DNA of 64,000 nt from Dromaius novaehollandiae (taxonomy: Eukaryota; Chordata; Aves; Casuariiformes; Dromaiidae): positions 66,874,941 to 66,938,940 of the forward strand of contig NC_088130.1 of NCBI RefSeq assembly GCF_036370855.1, given 5' to 3'. The stretch's first letter is position 1, and every line of letters begins with the position of its first letter. The notes below the pieces were generated by a model. That model was not told the origin of the DNA. It made no database searches and saw nothing but the letters and a program-made list of their open reading frames with translations. Positions 14,401-25,400 of this stretch are shown one piece after another. Position numbers and translations under genes: made by a program.

Positions 14401-16043
14401 AATAATTCTTTGAACTAGAACGTGCAGTTATAACAAACATCTCCTGACAATTCACTCAAAGTCCGTATTTTTCACAGATACTGTATCACAGTTTTCTTGA
14501 CAGCATCGTGATCTGCATGCTTCACAAACATGCAAGGCTGCTGGTCCTTTCTTCTCTACAATCTCGAAGCTCCCTACTGCGGCCCTTGTACAGATAAACT
14601 CCCGTTATCTCCGAGTAGCGTTCTCTCATCACTAGGATATCTAAGTGCTACTCTTAGACAAAGGCAGTCTCTTGTAAAATTTATGAAGTGTTTCTCAGTT
14701 CCCACTTTCTGAGGAGAAATCAGGCCCTGAATTGGCATAAAAGCTGCTCTGTCTTCTGAGGGCTTAGCCTTTAAGCCTTCTCCCAGCTCTCAGGAATTTC
14801 ACCTTTTCCAAAGATTATTGCTGTTCTGGGACACAGCAATGAAAAAGTCCTTACTGTGGTTGGGCCCCACACTACACCCTCAAACACTGCTTGCACATTA
14901 ACGTAGAACAAGGGTGCAGAGCATAACAACGACAACATCATCACCCAGAAAGGGAGCGGGTCACATGCAGCACTGAAGCACTTCCGGATTCTCACATGTG
15001 CCAATCTCCCAGGAATCTCCCCCAAATTATTTCACGGTGAATTACACCTGGCAGGGACGGCCCAGGACCGCAGCCACTGCACATACTGCATACGTACTTA
15101 ATGACCTACCACAACCACCTGCGAGTCACCTTCCTGCAGGGAACTGATTCTCTTAAACAGCAGCCTTAACTGTTGACTGCGCTTGCGCATACCGCGGGGC
15201 TGTATCAAAACAAAACCATGACTTGCTCACTCTTCCGGCATGGGATGTTTTTTTTCCTCCAGTCCTTACCTGCCTCGAATTCAGGAATCACAGCTGTAGT
15301 TAGCACTTAGGTCTAAGCCTTGTTTTACCAAATGGGGGTCAATTAGTGCATTCATTTCTTTTCAGAGGGCTTTGACACCCTTTGCTCTACATGGTACAAT
15401 TTACACCATGCAAGACAAAAGAAACATATAAACGATAACGTGGCTACACTTCCATTTAGACTCAACACGGAGGCAAGGGAGTTCAGCTGAGGCCATTTTC
15501 ACAAATCACTGAAATGCCATACAGCGCAGCTGCAAGAAAAGCAAAGCCTCCAGGAAGCCGCTGGCACCATGAACGGCGTCCGCGGCAGACGAGACCCCGG
15601 CAAGCGTTACACTGCGCAGCCGAAGGCAGCTCCAGCGGCCTGGGCGCGGAGGGCACACATCACACGCACAATAAGTTTGTTTACACCAGCACAGAAGAAA
15701 GTCCCTTTACAACACACAAACCACCACAACTTTCCCTTCGTCGCCGGTTGTTCCGACCCCCCCCCCCCATCGCCTCAGAAAAGCTCACTCGCTCCAGGCC
15801 CGAGCACGACGGCGCTGCTGAGGAGCACGACCGACCACTCGGCTGCGCCCACCGCAAGGCGAAGGATAAACACGGACACAAACATCGCCGCAGCGACGGC
15901 GGCGGCGGCACCACCACCGCCGCCGAGGCCCGGCCCGGCCCGGCCGCCCCCACCGGGCCCCCGGGGCTCCCCCCCGCGCCGCGCCCTACCTTGGCTCTGC
16001 TCTTGGCCCGGGCCTTGCGGGGGGGCCGCACGGCCTCCGCCAT
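2339..16043 (-). CDS. EPG5: EPG5, ectopic P-granules autophagy protein 5 homolog (5' part, coding exons 1-11)
   Basis: EPG5 is a very large cytosolic autophagy tether. It is a RAB7 effector on late endosomes/lysosomes that binds LC3-family proteins and promotes SNARE assembly for autophagosome-lysosome fusion; human loss causes Vici syndrome. Eleven exons joined in phase give 748 complete residues plus one base, against about 2,580 in the human protein, and the rest lies beyond the left edge. Recognition rests on close collinear match to human EPG5 from exon 2 on (for example the SYHRYQ-like [12 protein letters not shown] block, [14 protein letters not shown], and SDHWAQYVS). The start is the ATG at 16,043 giving [14 protein letters not shown], which matches the human start. 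Residues 19-230 or so are acidic, Ser-rich and poorly conserved, probably disordered. Two W-x-x-[VL] LC3-interacting motifs occur at W546-V549 and W563-L566. No frame damage is seen. PSTPIP2 lies upstream on the same strand. Confidence 0.96.
2966..3121 (-). CDS. EPG5: EPG5 coding exon 10
   Basis: Encodes residues 644-695 plus two bases: [17 protein letters not shown], then [14 protein letters not shown] and VLQVLKAKR. The acceptor is GTATAG and the donor AAAAG|GTAGG. Confidence 0.94.
4196..4346 (-). CDS. EPG5: EPG5 coding exon 9
   Basis: Encodes residues 594-643 plus two bases, including [17 protein letters not shown] and [18 protein letters not shown], almost identical to human. The acceptor follows a long T/C tract. 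Confidence 0.95.
4485..4508. repeat. Poly-G run of 24 (poly-C in the EPG5 transcript)
   Basis: An uninterrupted run of 24 G on the + strand in EPG5 intron 8, followed after about 20 bases by a 13-base A run. Length is likely to be polymorphic or affected by sequencing error. Confidence 0.95.
4888..5002 (-). CDS. EPG5: EPG5 coding exon 8 (second LIR-like motif)
   Basis: Encodes residues 556-593 plus one base, starting [15 protein letters not shown] at 563-566 is preceded and followed by acidic residues and forms the second half of the tandem LIR-like pair. It continues [13 protein letters not shown] as in human. Confidence 0.93.
5601..5709 (-). CDS. EPG5: EPG5 coding exon 7 (first LIR-like motif)
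   Basis: Encodes residues 519-555: [16 protein letters not shown], a Ser-rich linker, then [15 protein letters not shown] at 546-549, followed by acidic residues, fits the LC3-interacting W-x-x-[LIV] pattern and lines up with the same site in human EPG5. Confidence 0.93.
5710..7801 (-). other. EPG5: EPG5 intron 6
   Basis: The largest internal EPG5 intron after intron 1. I see no additional conserved coding block. Other EPG5 introns here run from about 0.5 to 1.5 kb and are likewise featureless apart from the poly-G run in intron 8. Confidence 0.75.
7802..7875 (-). CDS. EPG5: EPG5 coding exon 6
   Basis: Encodes residues 495-518 plus two bases ([20 protein letters not shown]). The acceptor is TTTCAG and the donor AA|GTAAGT. 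Confidence 0.93.
8857..8964 (-). CDS. EPG5: EPG5 coding exon 5
   Basis: Encodes residues 459-494 ([15 protein letters not shown], then [16 protein letters not shown]). It is exactly 36 codons, phase 0 at both ends. Confidence 0.94.
9541..9677 (-). CDS. EPG5: EPG5 coding exon 4
   Basis: Encodes residues 413-458 with the block [15 protein letters not shown]. The acceptor is TTTGCAG and the donor CTG|GTGAGG. It restores phase 0. Confidence 0.93.
10530..10773 (-). CDS. EPG5: EPG5 coding exon 3
   Basis: Encodes residues 332-412 plus one base. It begins GVCADQ after TTTTCAG and includes [23 protein letters not shown], which is nearly identical to human. The donor is CAAG|GTGTGT. Confidence 0.93.
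12318..13256 (-). CDS. EPG5: EPG5 coding exon 2 (large)
   Basis: Encodes residues 19-331. The acceptor is TTCTAG|GAAAAA. The last ~100 residues match human EPG5 strongly ([38 protein letters not shown]). The donor CAG|GTGCCT is weak at +4/+5, but the next exon continues the human sequence exactly from it. Confidence 0.93.
13257..15989 (-). other. EPG5: EPG5 intron 1
   Basis: A 2.7-kb intron. The part nearest exon 1 (above about 15,550) is CpG-rich. The remainder is AT-rich and holds no exon or repeat I can recognise. Confidence 0.8.
15990..16043 (-). CDS. EPG5: EPG5 coding exon 1
   Basis: Encodes residues 1-18, a basic N-terminus ending KSRAK. It ends AAG|GTAG in phase 0, inside the CpG island. 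Confidence 0.92.
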
Positions 16044-16118
16044 GGCCCCACCGCACCCCCACCCGCCTCGCTGCTGCCTGGGCGGCGGCGGAAGGGGCGG
16101 GCGCCTCCCCGCGCGCGG

Positions 16119-16127
16119 CCAATCAGC
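16119..16127. promoter_or_regulatory. EPG5: CCAAT box (NF-Y type)
   Basis: CCAATCAGC lies about 75 bases upstream of the EPG5 start codon, in a GC-rich context typical of NF-Y sites in CpG-island promoters. Function is inferred. Confidence 0.55.
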
Positions 16128-16299
16128 AGCGCGGCGCCTACGGCGGGGGCGGAGGGACAAACCGCGGCGCGGCGGCAGGCGCTCCGCAACGCCCCCCCCC
16201 TTCCCCGAGGGGGTGGCAGGGAGGGCCCCTCGCCCCGTTGCCGCACCACGAATTTCATTTATGATGTTCGGGAGAAGGAAGCAAATACGGCGAGGCGAC

Positions 16300-19200
16300 C
16301 CGCGAAGATGCTTTGGAAAAGCACCATTTCGGTGGCAAAATAAACACGCCTCGTCCCTGCTTTGGGCTTCCGTTTATCACGGGAAGGGTAACGGATGCAT
16401 CTAAAGAAGAGGCAAGCGGGGCTAAGCGATGCTCCCTGGTTTTACTGCACCGGCGCTGCCGACGGTATTAGACCAAAATGTTCTGCACCACTTGGAAAAC
16501 CGCCCGGGAAGTTTCTGAAAAAAAGTAAAAAGCCATTTCAGCGCTCAGGGGCAGGCAGGCTTGTTCCACAGTCGCCCCGCGGGGCGATGCTTCCCTCCCC
16601 AGCGAGGGTTTGCCGGGCGTTAGCTCCGCTCAGACAGCCGGTGTGTTCAGGGCACGAGCGCCCGGCTCTGGGGCCACGTCGGTGCGTCTGCTGAATCCAC
16701 CGGCCAAGTTTCGGCCTCAGCGGGGAATCTCCACCCCCACAAGAGCCCGAGCACCGCCGATTGCCCTCGGCCAGCTGAGAAGCCCCAATAAAGTCAAATT
16801 GCAATGTGTTTTAGAGCAGAGCCTTTCCCATCGCCATGCTAACCTCGCGACGGCAGCAGCCTGTAGGAAACGTAAAGGAAGTATTGCTAAGTGTAGTCAG
16901 AGTTCAGTTTTCTTTCTCCATCTCATGCTCAGATGATATCAACATCCAACACCAGCTCTCCAGAGCTGAACTCAACCACCTGCAAGTTGCAAGTGGTACC
17001 GGCAAATGCTGAATATATATTATATGTCGATGAGTTGCAGATCGCACCGACCCTCAAAAAAAAAAAAAAAAAAGGCCAAAAAACAGGCAATTTGGGGCAA
17101 ACTGCCTTACATATCCCAGGCTTAGGGGGTGAGATTACGTTTGGCAAAGGATTCTGCACCAAACCACAGGGTTTGATCTCCTTTTAAAGGTCATTTAGAT
17201 TGCAATAGGATATGAATTCAAAATGCAACAGTGATTCCTGAAGAACTCCATGCTTAGGCAAGTTATAAATTGGGGGCTGTGGCATTGGTCCAAGGGATGT
17301 AACAGTTCATGGCTAATCACACTTATTTGTTCTCATACTGACCTTCCCTGGTGTGTTCTCTCCCACAACTCTCTTGGCACTTAACAAGAACAACTTCTGA
17401 AATAAGGGCTCAGAGAGGATATGCTCCTGTGGGCTTTCTTACAAGAGACGCTCACCCCACCTGATCATCCGAGGATGCTTTGAAGGTATATCAGACCTAG
17501 CCCTGATAGGAAATGAACAGCACAGAAAGCAACACATCCAGCACACAAGTCTCAAAACTGTTATTTTAAAATTATATATTTAGAGAACTAAAACTACAAT
17601 AGACTCCTTCAGAAGAATATTAGGAGATTTGGTCTTCTAGAGAAAAATAGGACAAATTATTCCTTTACATGTGCATTTTGTACATTTCATTACAATGCAA
17701 CCAGACAGAATTTAAAGCTCACTGTGCTCTTTTCCACACAAGGAAATACAGCAAAGCTTCAGAGACCAACGGGCTTGGGTATGCACTGAAGTCATGCAGA
17801 TTCAACTTGAAGATCATCATACAACCGGACAAAGAATCATTTTTGTCGCTCCAAAATAAGTAACGTGGCACGAGACTTAGATAAATAAAATTCTGTCTTG
17901 ATCCCTATGTCTAATCAATGTAAGGCACTGAAGGAGCTGTTAAGTAACACTGCACATAGAGACTTCAGTGAGAATAACAGCCCTGAAAAATGTGTGCTTC
18001 TGAATCAAAGCAATCATCAGACACGAGGTAACAAAAGGGGCACAAACTTTGAGGAGATCTGATTAGGAAAGAGTCTCATGACTCTAAGCCAACATTAGTA
18101 GCCATGTTTGTTTCTAATGGTGCATAGCCAGTCCCCAGTTGTAAATGAAAATTCTGCTAAGGGCTTCAGAGGGAAACAGAACCAGATCCCAGCAGGATTA
18201 GTCCTGAGTATGCCTCTGGGAGGCAGGAAAAGGTGCTCAGAAAAAATAATTCATTGTCAAGCTTATTAGAGCAGAGGAGGAAGAGATTAGGGTAGACAAT
18301 TGACAATTTCCCTTTCATTTATGCTATCACTCCTCAAAAAAATGGGTTCTAAGTGTGGATCTATCACCAATATTTGTCCAAAGTACGGGCACTCCTAGGA
18401 GTTAGCCAAAGTGGGGTCTGCAGAGCTTGTCAGGGACAAGCTATCCCATGAGCCTAAAAAAATGCAAGGCCCTCTACAGAGAGGGGTGGCTGCAAGAGCT
18501 GACCGACTTCCTTCAGATCCTCAACAACCTTGTAGGGTGAGTGACTTCCCAGCAGCTCTGCAGCAGCACAGTCTCTCCCTAGGTGGCTGTGCTGAGGGCT
18601 GCTACACCAGGCAAGATACAAATCAACTTTCAGTATCAGTGCCTAAGCCTGGAGCACATGTACAGCAAAGCCAGACCCCTGTCTAGAGTTGTAACCTTTG
18701 GTGCTGCTCTAAATAAGCTCCCTGAGAGACATTACTAAAATTAAGTCCAGATTACAAACTTAATCACCATTAATGACAAACTTTAGAAACAGGCCAAAGT
18801 GCAACCTCAGCTTTGAATAACCTTCGATCTGAGTGGGATAAGTATGCTCTGAACACAAACCAGCGTGCCCAAAGCATCACGCAGAGCTCCTCTTGGCACA
18901 TGTGACTTCTCGGTTATCCAGACAGTAAAAGGCTCCAGACTCTTCCAGATGACTGCACATTAAAAGAACTTCAAATCAATACTTCTGCTGACACAGAAGA
19001 TCCCTTTGCGTCCAGGTCCAGTGCTTATATTCTTTTTCATTCCCTGAGTGTGAAGATGAGATGTCTGTCGACAGAATTTGCTGATGACAGGAACAGATTT
19101 TTAGTAGCCACTTTCTGAATGTACAAATAATTATCAGAGTCCTCATTTACTTTCTTAAAACAGAGAAGCACTTCAGTTCTGTGTTACTGGGATTAACTAA

Positions 19201-19445
19201 AAACACCACCTCTGCCACGCTGGTCAGACGGACAATGTCTTCTGCTCAGAAGTACTGCCCGGAGAACCTGCAGAACAGGATTGATGGTGTCAGCTCTGGA
19301 CAGATGTTGGGAGGGCTGACATGATTGTCACTCACAGCCGGTTGTCTCAAAATGTCATCCCATTTCTTTCTCAATGACCCTCCCTTTGTAGCTGCATCTC
19401 ACATTAAATCCTGTCTTCACTGAATTCCAGTACTTACTGTGGCTA
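16300..19445. other. EPG5-PSTPIP2 intergenic stretch including the PSTPIP2 3' UTR
   Basis: No coding gene is recognised. The PSTPIP2 3' UTR must begin at 19,445 and run leftwards, but I find no AATAAA or ATTAAA on the minus strand here, so the mRNA end cannot be fixed. Weak variants exist (AGTAAA near 19,147; CATAAA near 18,318). An 18-base A run lies at 17,056-17,073. Confidence 0.6.
17056..17073. repeat. Poly-A run of 18
   Basis: A simple A homopolymer with no retrocopied gene recognisable before it. Confidence 0.9.
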
Positions 19446-19495
19446 TTAATGATGTATCAAGCTGTAGCCATCGACTGTAACATAATCAGGATCAT
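19446..19495 (-). CDS. PSTPIP2: PSTPIP2 coding exon 14 (C-terminal tail)
   Basis: Encodes [16 protein letters not shown] and a TAA stop. Y323 and Y329 are kept. The terminal Tyr of mammals (Y333) is His here. Confidence 0.92.
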
Positions 19496-22400
19496 CTAAA
19501 ACACAGCACAAAAATATTAGGTCTGCTCATGAGAAGTGCCTGTAAGAGCTCAAGGGACTTTACACAAGGACAAAAACACCATGCACTGCCCACCCATGTT
19601 AAAGGGATGGGAGGCAGAGAGGAATGGAGGCTCAAAAAGTAGACTTGCCTAAGGCCCAGCAGTACCCACTACAGAATCCCATCGCTAAAGCAGCACTGAA
19701 AATGATCTAGCTAGTGCTGTTTAAGCAGAGAAAGGTCCACCCTGAAGAGGCAGGCTGTATCAAAAGCCTAGACATCCTTAAAGTTCAGAAATGCCTATAT
19801 ATGAGGCTTTGATTAGAACATGTTCCTCAGTGAAATCTAGGCTCCAAAGTCAGTGGCAAACTTTGCAGCAATTTATTTGGGGACTGGATTTCCTACAGGA
19901 GCTTGGCCTAAAGCAATCCCTTTAGAGATCTAATGGTCATGATCCTATGGGGAACAGAGAGCAGAGAGATCTTCTGTGGTGGCAGAAGCCACATAAAACA
20001 AGGACTGACACCCACAAGTAACTCACCTGGCCCACTGGTCGGGGTGGGTAAAGGTCCCCTCCTGCATAGAAAGAAACATAAAGCTGAAGATCTGCTACAG
20101 TATTCTCCCCCTTCCTAAAACATCTGTTCAGGCTGCTGCTGTGATTGTGTGAAGCCCCACACCGCACTATCCAGAGCTTGTGAGAGGGCAAGAGGTTTGG
20201 CTGGGCTGGGTTTTACAGAGATCTGTTTCCAAGTCATTTCCTGGTTCGTTAACCATCAATAGTCTGCTTGGCAAACACAGGAATCAAAGCTGATACAGCA
20301 TGGGAGAGGAAAAAATAACCTAAAAGCAATGAGTTGGCAAAACATTTACATGGGAGCCTTGGGGTATGACACGTGCACTTGGCAACATTTTTACATGCAG
20401 ACTGAGACATCAGAAAGTCATAATTGGGCACGACTCATGTAGTGATTCAACAACCAAAGTGGGGCACTCATCTTTAGCAAAAATCTTTAGCCCTGAATCC
20501 TCCTCTTCCCTGTGGCAGAAGCATCCTTTACTTCACCCTCCCTGCCCAGCTTCTGCCCTTGAATAGCATATTTTCTTGTCCTCTCCTCTCTCACTGCAGC
20601 TGATGCTGTTCTTCCCTCTACCCACACACGCTTTTAACTGATCCAGCCCTCCTCAGATAGACAGACAACAAGGTGGGGAGAGGAGAACTGCGCAAGGAAA
20701 CCCAGAAGGTTTCAATCATTCTTGGTAGATCAGGAGTCAAAGGCTCTTTAAGGGATCTCTGATTGTGTCCAGAGACAGCAAGACACAATACTCAAAACTG
20801 CCCGGCCTACCCTGCTTATCTGCTGTCCAAGTACCGCAGCCTTTCACCTCAATCCAAGGACTGCCAAAGAGGCTCAGTACAAGAACAAATGAGCACACAC
20901 TGTCCAAAAGCACTTTTAGAGTAATGTTCCCTGCCATGAAAAGGCAGAAATGACCCCAAAAGAGGAGAGGGAGCAAAAAACTCTACTCTGAGTAGACTTG
21001 AGGGGGTCATAGAGCAGTTTATGATAGGTAGTACATTGGTATAAATCCTGCTGTAGAGAGCGATGGACTGCATAGCATGGCAAGTATTTTCCTGTAACAC
21101 TCCCAAATCAGGATACCAACAGACTGAAAGCAAGAAAATATATTTTTTTGAGAGCTTCATTTGCAATAACTAGTCCATCATCTGAAATTGCAGTTATGTC
21201 CCTTACCTTGATATAGGCACAGGAGCCTGACTTCTCGCAGGTGTTGCATTTCTCTGTGCATTATAATAGTTTTCATAAAGAACAGGAGCTAGGAAAAATT
21301 CACAACAGTAAAGTACAGACCTTTTGTAAGTATTAACTAATTGCCCATACCAACATTCAGTTGCTAAGCCCTTCCCCCTTCCCTGGGAAGATGTCTGATC
21401 AGCTTAAAAACTTTAAAAGTAAAGAAAAGGGAGATCTCTTCAGATCTGATGCTGATCAGAGCAACAACACCATGAGGAGGACAAGCAAGTCAGCACTACT
21501 TTGGGAGACTACACTGAGCTCTTACCTGGGGCCAAACTTCCAGTTTTGCGTGAATTTACAAAAAATTCAATATCCTTCTCAATGCTGCACATTTCTAAAC
21601 TCTTGCGGATGTCCTCATATTTCTGCAAAGGGGAATTAAAAAGCATAGCTATACATCATGTTGAAAACCAAGCATTGGGTTTTTTTAATCATTTATCATA
21701 CTTGGGGGGAAAGCACAGTGCTCACCCCCAGACACAAGTTTCAATGGTAGAGGAGGCGAGGGGGGAATTCCTGGAGGAATTCTCATCTGTAAAAGCTCTG
21801 GCCAAAATCCTCCTGCCTGCATGTTGCTGTTGCTGTCTGGTGGCCACAGGCCAACCTGGATGTAACGCAGTCCAGTGCATAGGAAAGCAAATGAGGCTCT
21901 GCTTTCCCATTCCCAGCCTCACTAAGGAGCTCCTGCATAATCTTTGGCAAAGTCACTTCCTGCTACACTTCCATTGCCCCATCTTTTTCAGCCACAAGTT
22001 TCTTAAGTCAAGCAAAACCGGGCTGAGGACATAGATCATTGCAACGAAGGTCGTTGTCTATGAGGTTCTGTTATGCCAAGATGCTTGACCGAACTCTCTG
22101 AAACCCCCCTGGCTGCGCTGAGGTTAAAGCAGGCAGCCACAGCGAAAGTGGTGGAGGGGACCGTGCGGCAGCAGGTACGAAGAGCTGATGTGGGTGTCTG
22201 CACCATGCTGCCCAGCACTTCAAGAGAGTTTATTAGCCCACGTATAGTGCAGCATAGAGCCAGCCCACTGCTGCTGCCTGTCCTGAGTTGATTAATCTTC
22301 CCAGGTCTTGGAGCCTGGGACGCATGGTACAGAGAGAGCCGGGGTCTCCGCAGCGCTGATTCCCTACAAGTGGGTTCACTGCAGTGTGCTCCTTCAACAC

Positions 22401-25400
22401 ATCCAGCTCTACCTGTTTCTTCCTCACTCTTGGAGTACTCCAGCCCATTTTGCATATCCCCGTATATGGAATAATAAAGAATTGGCTCTATGTGCATGTA
22501 TATGCTCATAACCAGCCTGCAAAACTTTTGAAAGTGATACAATCACAGCTACATGCAGGAACACACATCTGCTCTTGGGAGACTTAATTTTATAGGAGCA
22601 ATGTCTTCCTTCTGATTCATTTTCATTCATTTACTGCTATCTTTTCTCACTATTACACCAACCACAGACACTCACAATAGCTTAGACTTAGAGAGTCATG
22701 ATTGCTGACAAAAAGCTGGGTAAAAAGAACCTGGATGGGTCAGCAGGGATTCAAATGAAGACTTCTCCAGTCCAAAGCAGAAAAATGAAGGTTTGGAGAG
22801 CACTTGATTTCACTTACCTCGTCATTCTGGACACAGTCCTGAGAGAGCTGGTTGGCATGAAGCCACAGGGCATTGCGGAAGTAATTGATCCGTTCGCACT
22901 CCTGAGTCTCAAAGAACTGAAAGAACAAAGACAAAAAAGGACATAAGGATCCCCTGTCAGCAGGGCAAAAGGCCATGACTGCAGTGGGGACTGGTTCTCT
23001 GAGTCCAGCTGCTCACACATGTTCTAAGCAGCAGGGTGATTTGAGTTCACATTTCACCTCTTGATCACATTTTAGTCTTGCCTCTGCTGTCTGCCAGAGA
23101 ACTTTACCTGACCCTGAGTAAGGAAAGTGGACGTGAGCAAAGGCACCTCTAACTGCTGTGATCCTACGTTCTGTCATCCAGCAACATCTTTAAATGAGAG
23201 TGCATCTCTTTTTGCTGGATGGTTTGCATCCCCAAGTATCATTACAAAGAAGTCTGTCCTCAGCAAGGAGCAGGTCAGGAGACAAGTCCTCCATGCCCTC
23301 TATGCAATGAGGTATTTATATCAGTTATATATGTATTATATATATAAATAATCAGTTATGACCTTTGCATTGTCACAGTGAAGTGACTATTCTAACCAGA
23401 TGATGGCAGCACCAAGCATGCAGATAAGTAACCCACAAAAAGGTCACTACTTAGTGCATTGACTGTCAATTTTAAAAGGAAGGTGAAGAAAAAAAAAAAG
23501 GACAGAAACCTTGAAGCAGTGGGACCTTAAATCCAGAATCCAAGCATTAGAAACATGCAGGGTTAGCTGCAACAAGTCCTGCTGTGTTACTGTGGAGGGA
23601 ATACAAAGCAGAGGGCAAATCTGCGCTATCCCTAGCCCTGGCACCGAAGGGAAGGAAATTGGAGGACCACACTGCAGCAGGAAGGCCTTTCACAGCATTT
23701 ACCTCACAAGCTTTGATGTGTTCTTTCTGCCATTCTTCACGGATCTTCTCCAGTGCAGTAATATTCTGCTGATAACTCCTGTCTGTGATGGAAATCAATT
23801 TGGAAATTCATTTTAAATCAATTAACCAAAAAAAAAACCTTTACAGCTCTGTATGTGGAATATCCAAGCAAACAGTTCTTAGCAATGCAATGCAAACATG
23901 TGGAGAACTGTCCATCATCTGCAGTACATAATGTGAAGGGGACACAGTTTAGCAAATGCATTTCCATTCATTCTTGCTTCTCTGCAGTGTGCGAGAGAAC
24001 TTGCTTGCATTCCTTCAAAGGCATAGCAATTTGCACTAGCTGAGCAAAGCCTGGATCTTCTCCCTCCTGCGTGCAGCCTCATGGCCTTGATGTGCACTTA
24101 TGGTGGGGCCCTACACAGCCTGTCCCACAGCTCACCAGAAAGCTGAGACATGACTCTTCATTGCAATTCTTTGGCACTGTTAAACCATGCAACGCCAGGC
24201 CTTGAGCTACACATCTTCCAAGTTCATGGCACAGGCACACAGCCAGAGCAGAAGCGAGAGCTCCTACCCTCCCCTCCTGCCCCAGGCACTGGGTCTAGGT
24301 GATGGCCTGGCACTGTTAGCACCCCCAGCCTCGGTGCCTTGCCCGCTTGCCCATACTGCCCAGGGGAAACAGAGAGAGCAGTCGTGGTGGGGCCATGCAG
24401 GCACAGTGACAGAGGCTCCTCCAGGGCAACCTCCTGCCTCATGTTATCTCTGGACCCGTATTTCTGAGGAGCTGCAGCTAAACCAAGAGCTGGAGCTCAC
24501 CCCCGCGTCCAAGTGCCTTATCACAGCTTCATGCCTCGCAGGGCAACCCTCTATGCCACCTCCTGCCCCAGAAAACGCTCCACTCGCCCTCCAAACGTAA
24601 CTGGTGTACTTCATTTTCACACTCACCAGAGTCTTCCAGAGCTGACTTTGTCTGAGCCAACTTCAGGAATAGCTGCCAAAAATAGGAGAGAGAAGAAAGG
24701 TGTAAGACAGCCCTGGTGCATTGCCTATGGCAGGGCAGTTCAACTGGGGAGTACTACCAGCCCTCCCATCTCTCCTCAAACCCCAAAGCTGAGAAAAGAG
24801 ACATGAGGCAAATTCTGACTATAAAGAGGTACCAGCTTGGCCAGCAGTGACTCTCACGCAGCACAACACTGCGTAGAGGTATAGGTGCTTCCCAGTTTGG
24901 AGCAGGGCCTTGAAATGGTGCAGCCTGCTGCTCTGCTCACTTCCCTTTCTGCTCCTTCCCCATGGCCACCTGCCTCCCCTTACCTTCTCCTGCTGCTTCT
25001 GCGTGACTAGATTTGCATTACGGTGCACAGCCTGCTCTGCCTCGTCTTTATCCCTGCAGCGCTGTTCGTAGAGCCGCTTTGCCTAGAAGAAGCACCAAAT
25101 GGAGCAGGAACAAGTCAGCAAGCGAAGAGATGGAAATACCGCTAATAAAATCTGGCATGTAGGATACTTTAGAGGAAAGCACAGCCTAGGAATGAAAAGG
25201 CTGGTGCAGGCAGAGCAGGGGACAGCACTCAAGGTCCCCGATGTCCCAGCCATACTGCCCAGGCAAAATGACAACACAAGCTACTCTTCGCTCAGGAAGA
25301 AAAGCTCACAATAATTTAGTCCCTGACATTTATATCACTCTTACGTAAGCCTGCAAAACTGCCACCCGCTATTTCCCTTGCATACTCTTCAGTTTTGTTG

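Larger units (their letters stand above)
15560..16260 (-). promoter_or_regulatory. EPG5: EPG5 CpG-island promoter
   Basis: A dense CpG island spans the EPG5 start codon and about 200 bases either side. Upstream of the ATG lie GC boxes (GGGGCGGG near 16,094) and a CCAAT element. A 5' UTR start site is not directly visible. Confidence 0.8.

Noticed and set aside
15514-16404. Long open frames (up to 296 aa) on both strands around the EPG5 start
   Set aside because: They lie in a CpG island where stop codons are scarce, are Pro/Arg/Ala-rich and match no family. Only the first 18 codons of EPG5 on the minus strand are supported.
17056-17073. Poly-A run as the tail of a processed pseudogene
   Set aside because: No spliced-gene-like sequence precedes it and no target duplication is visible.
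19860-19960. CR1-like tail near PSTPIP2 exon 13
   Set aside because: Only a loose resemblance (CCCTTTAGAGATCTAATGG) without the conserved GGTCCCTTCC core.
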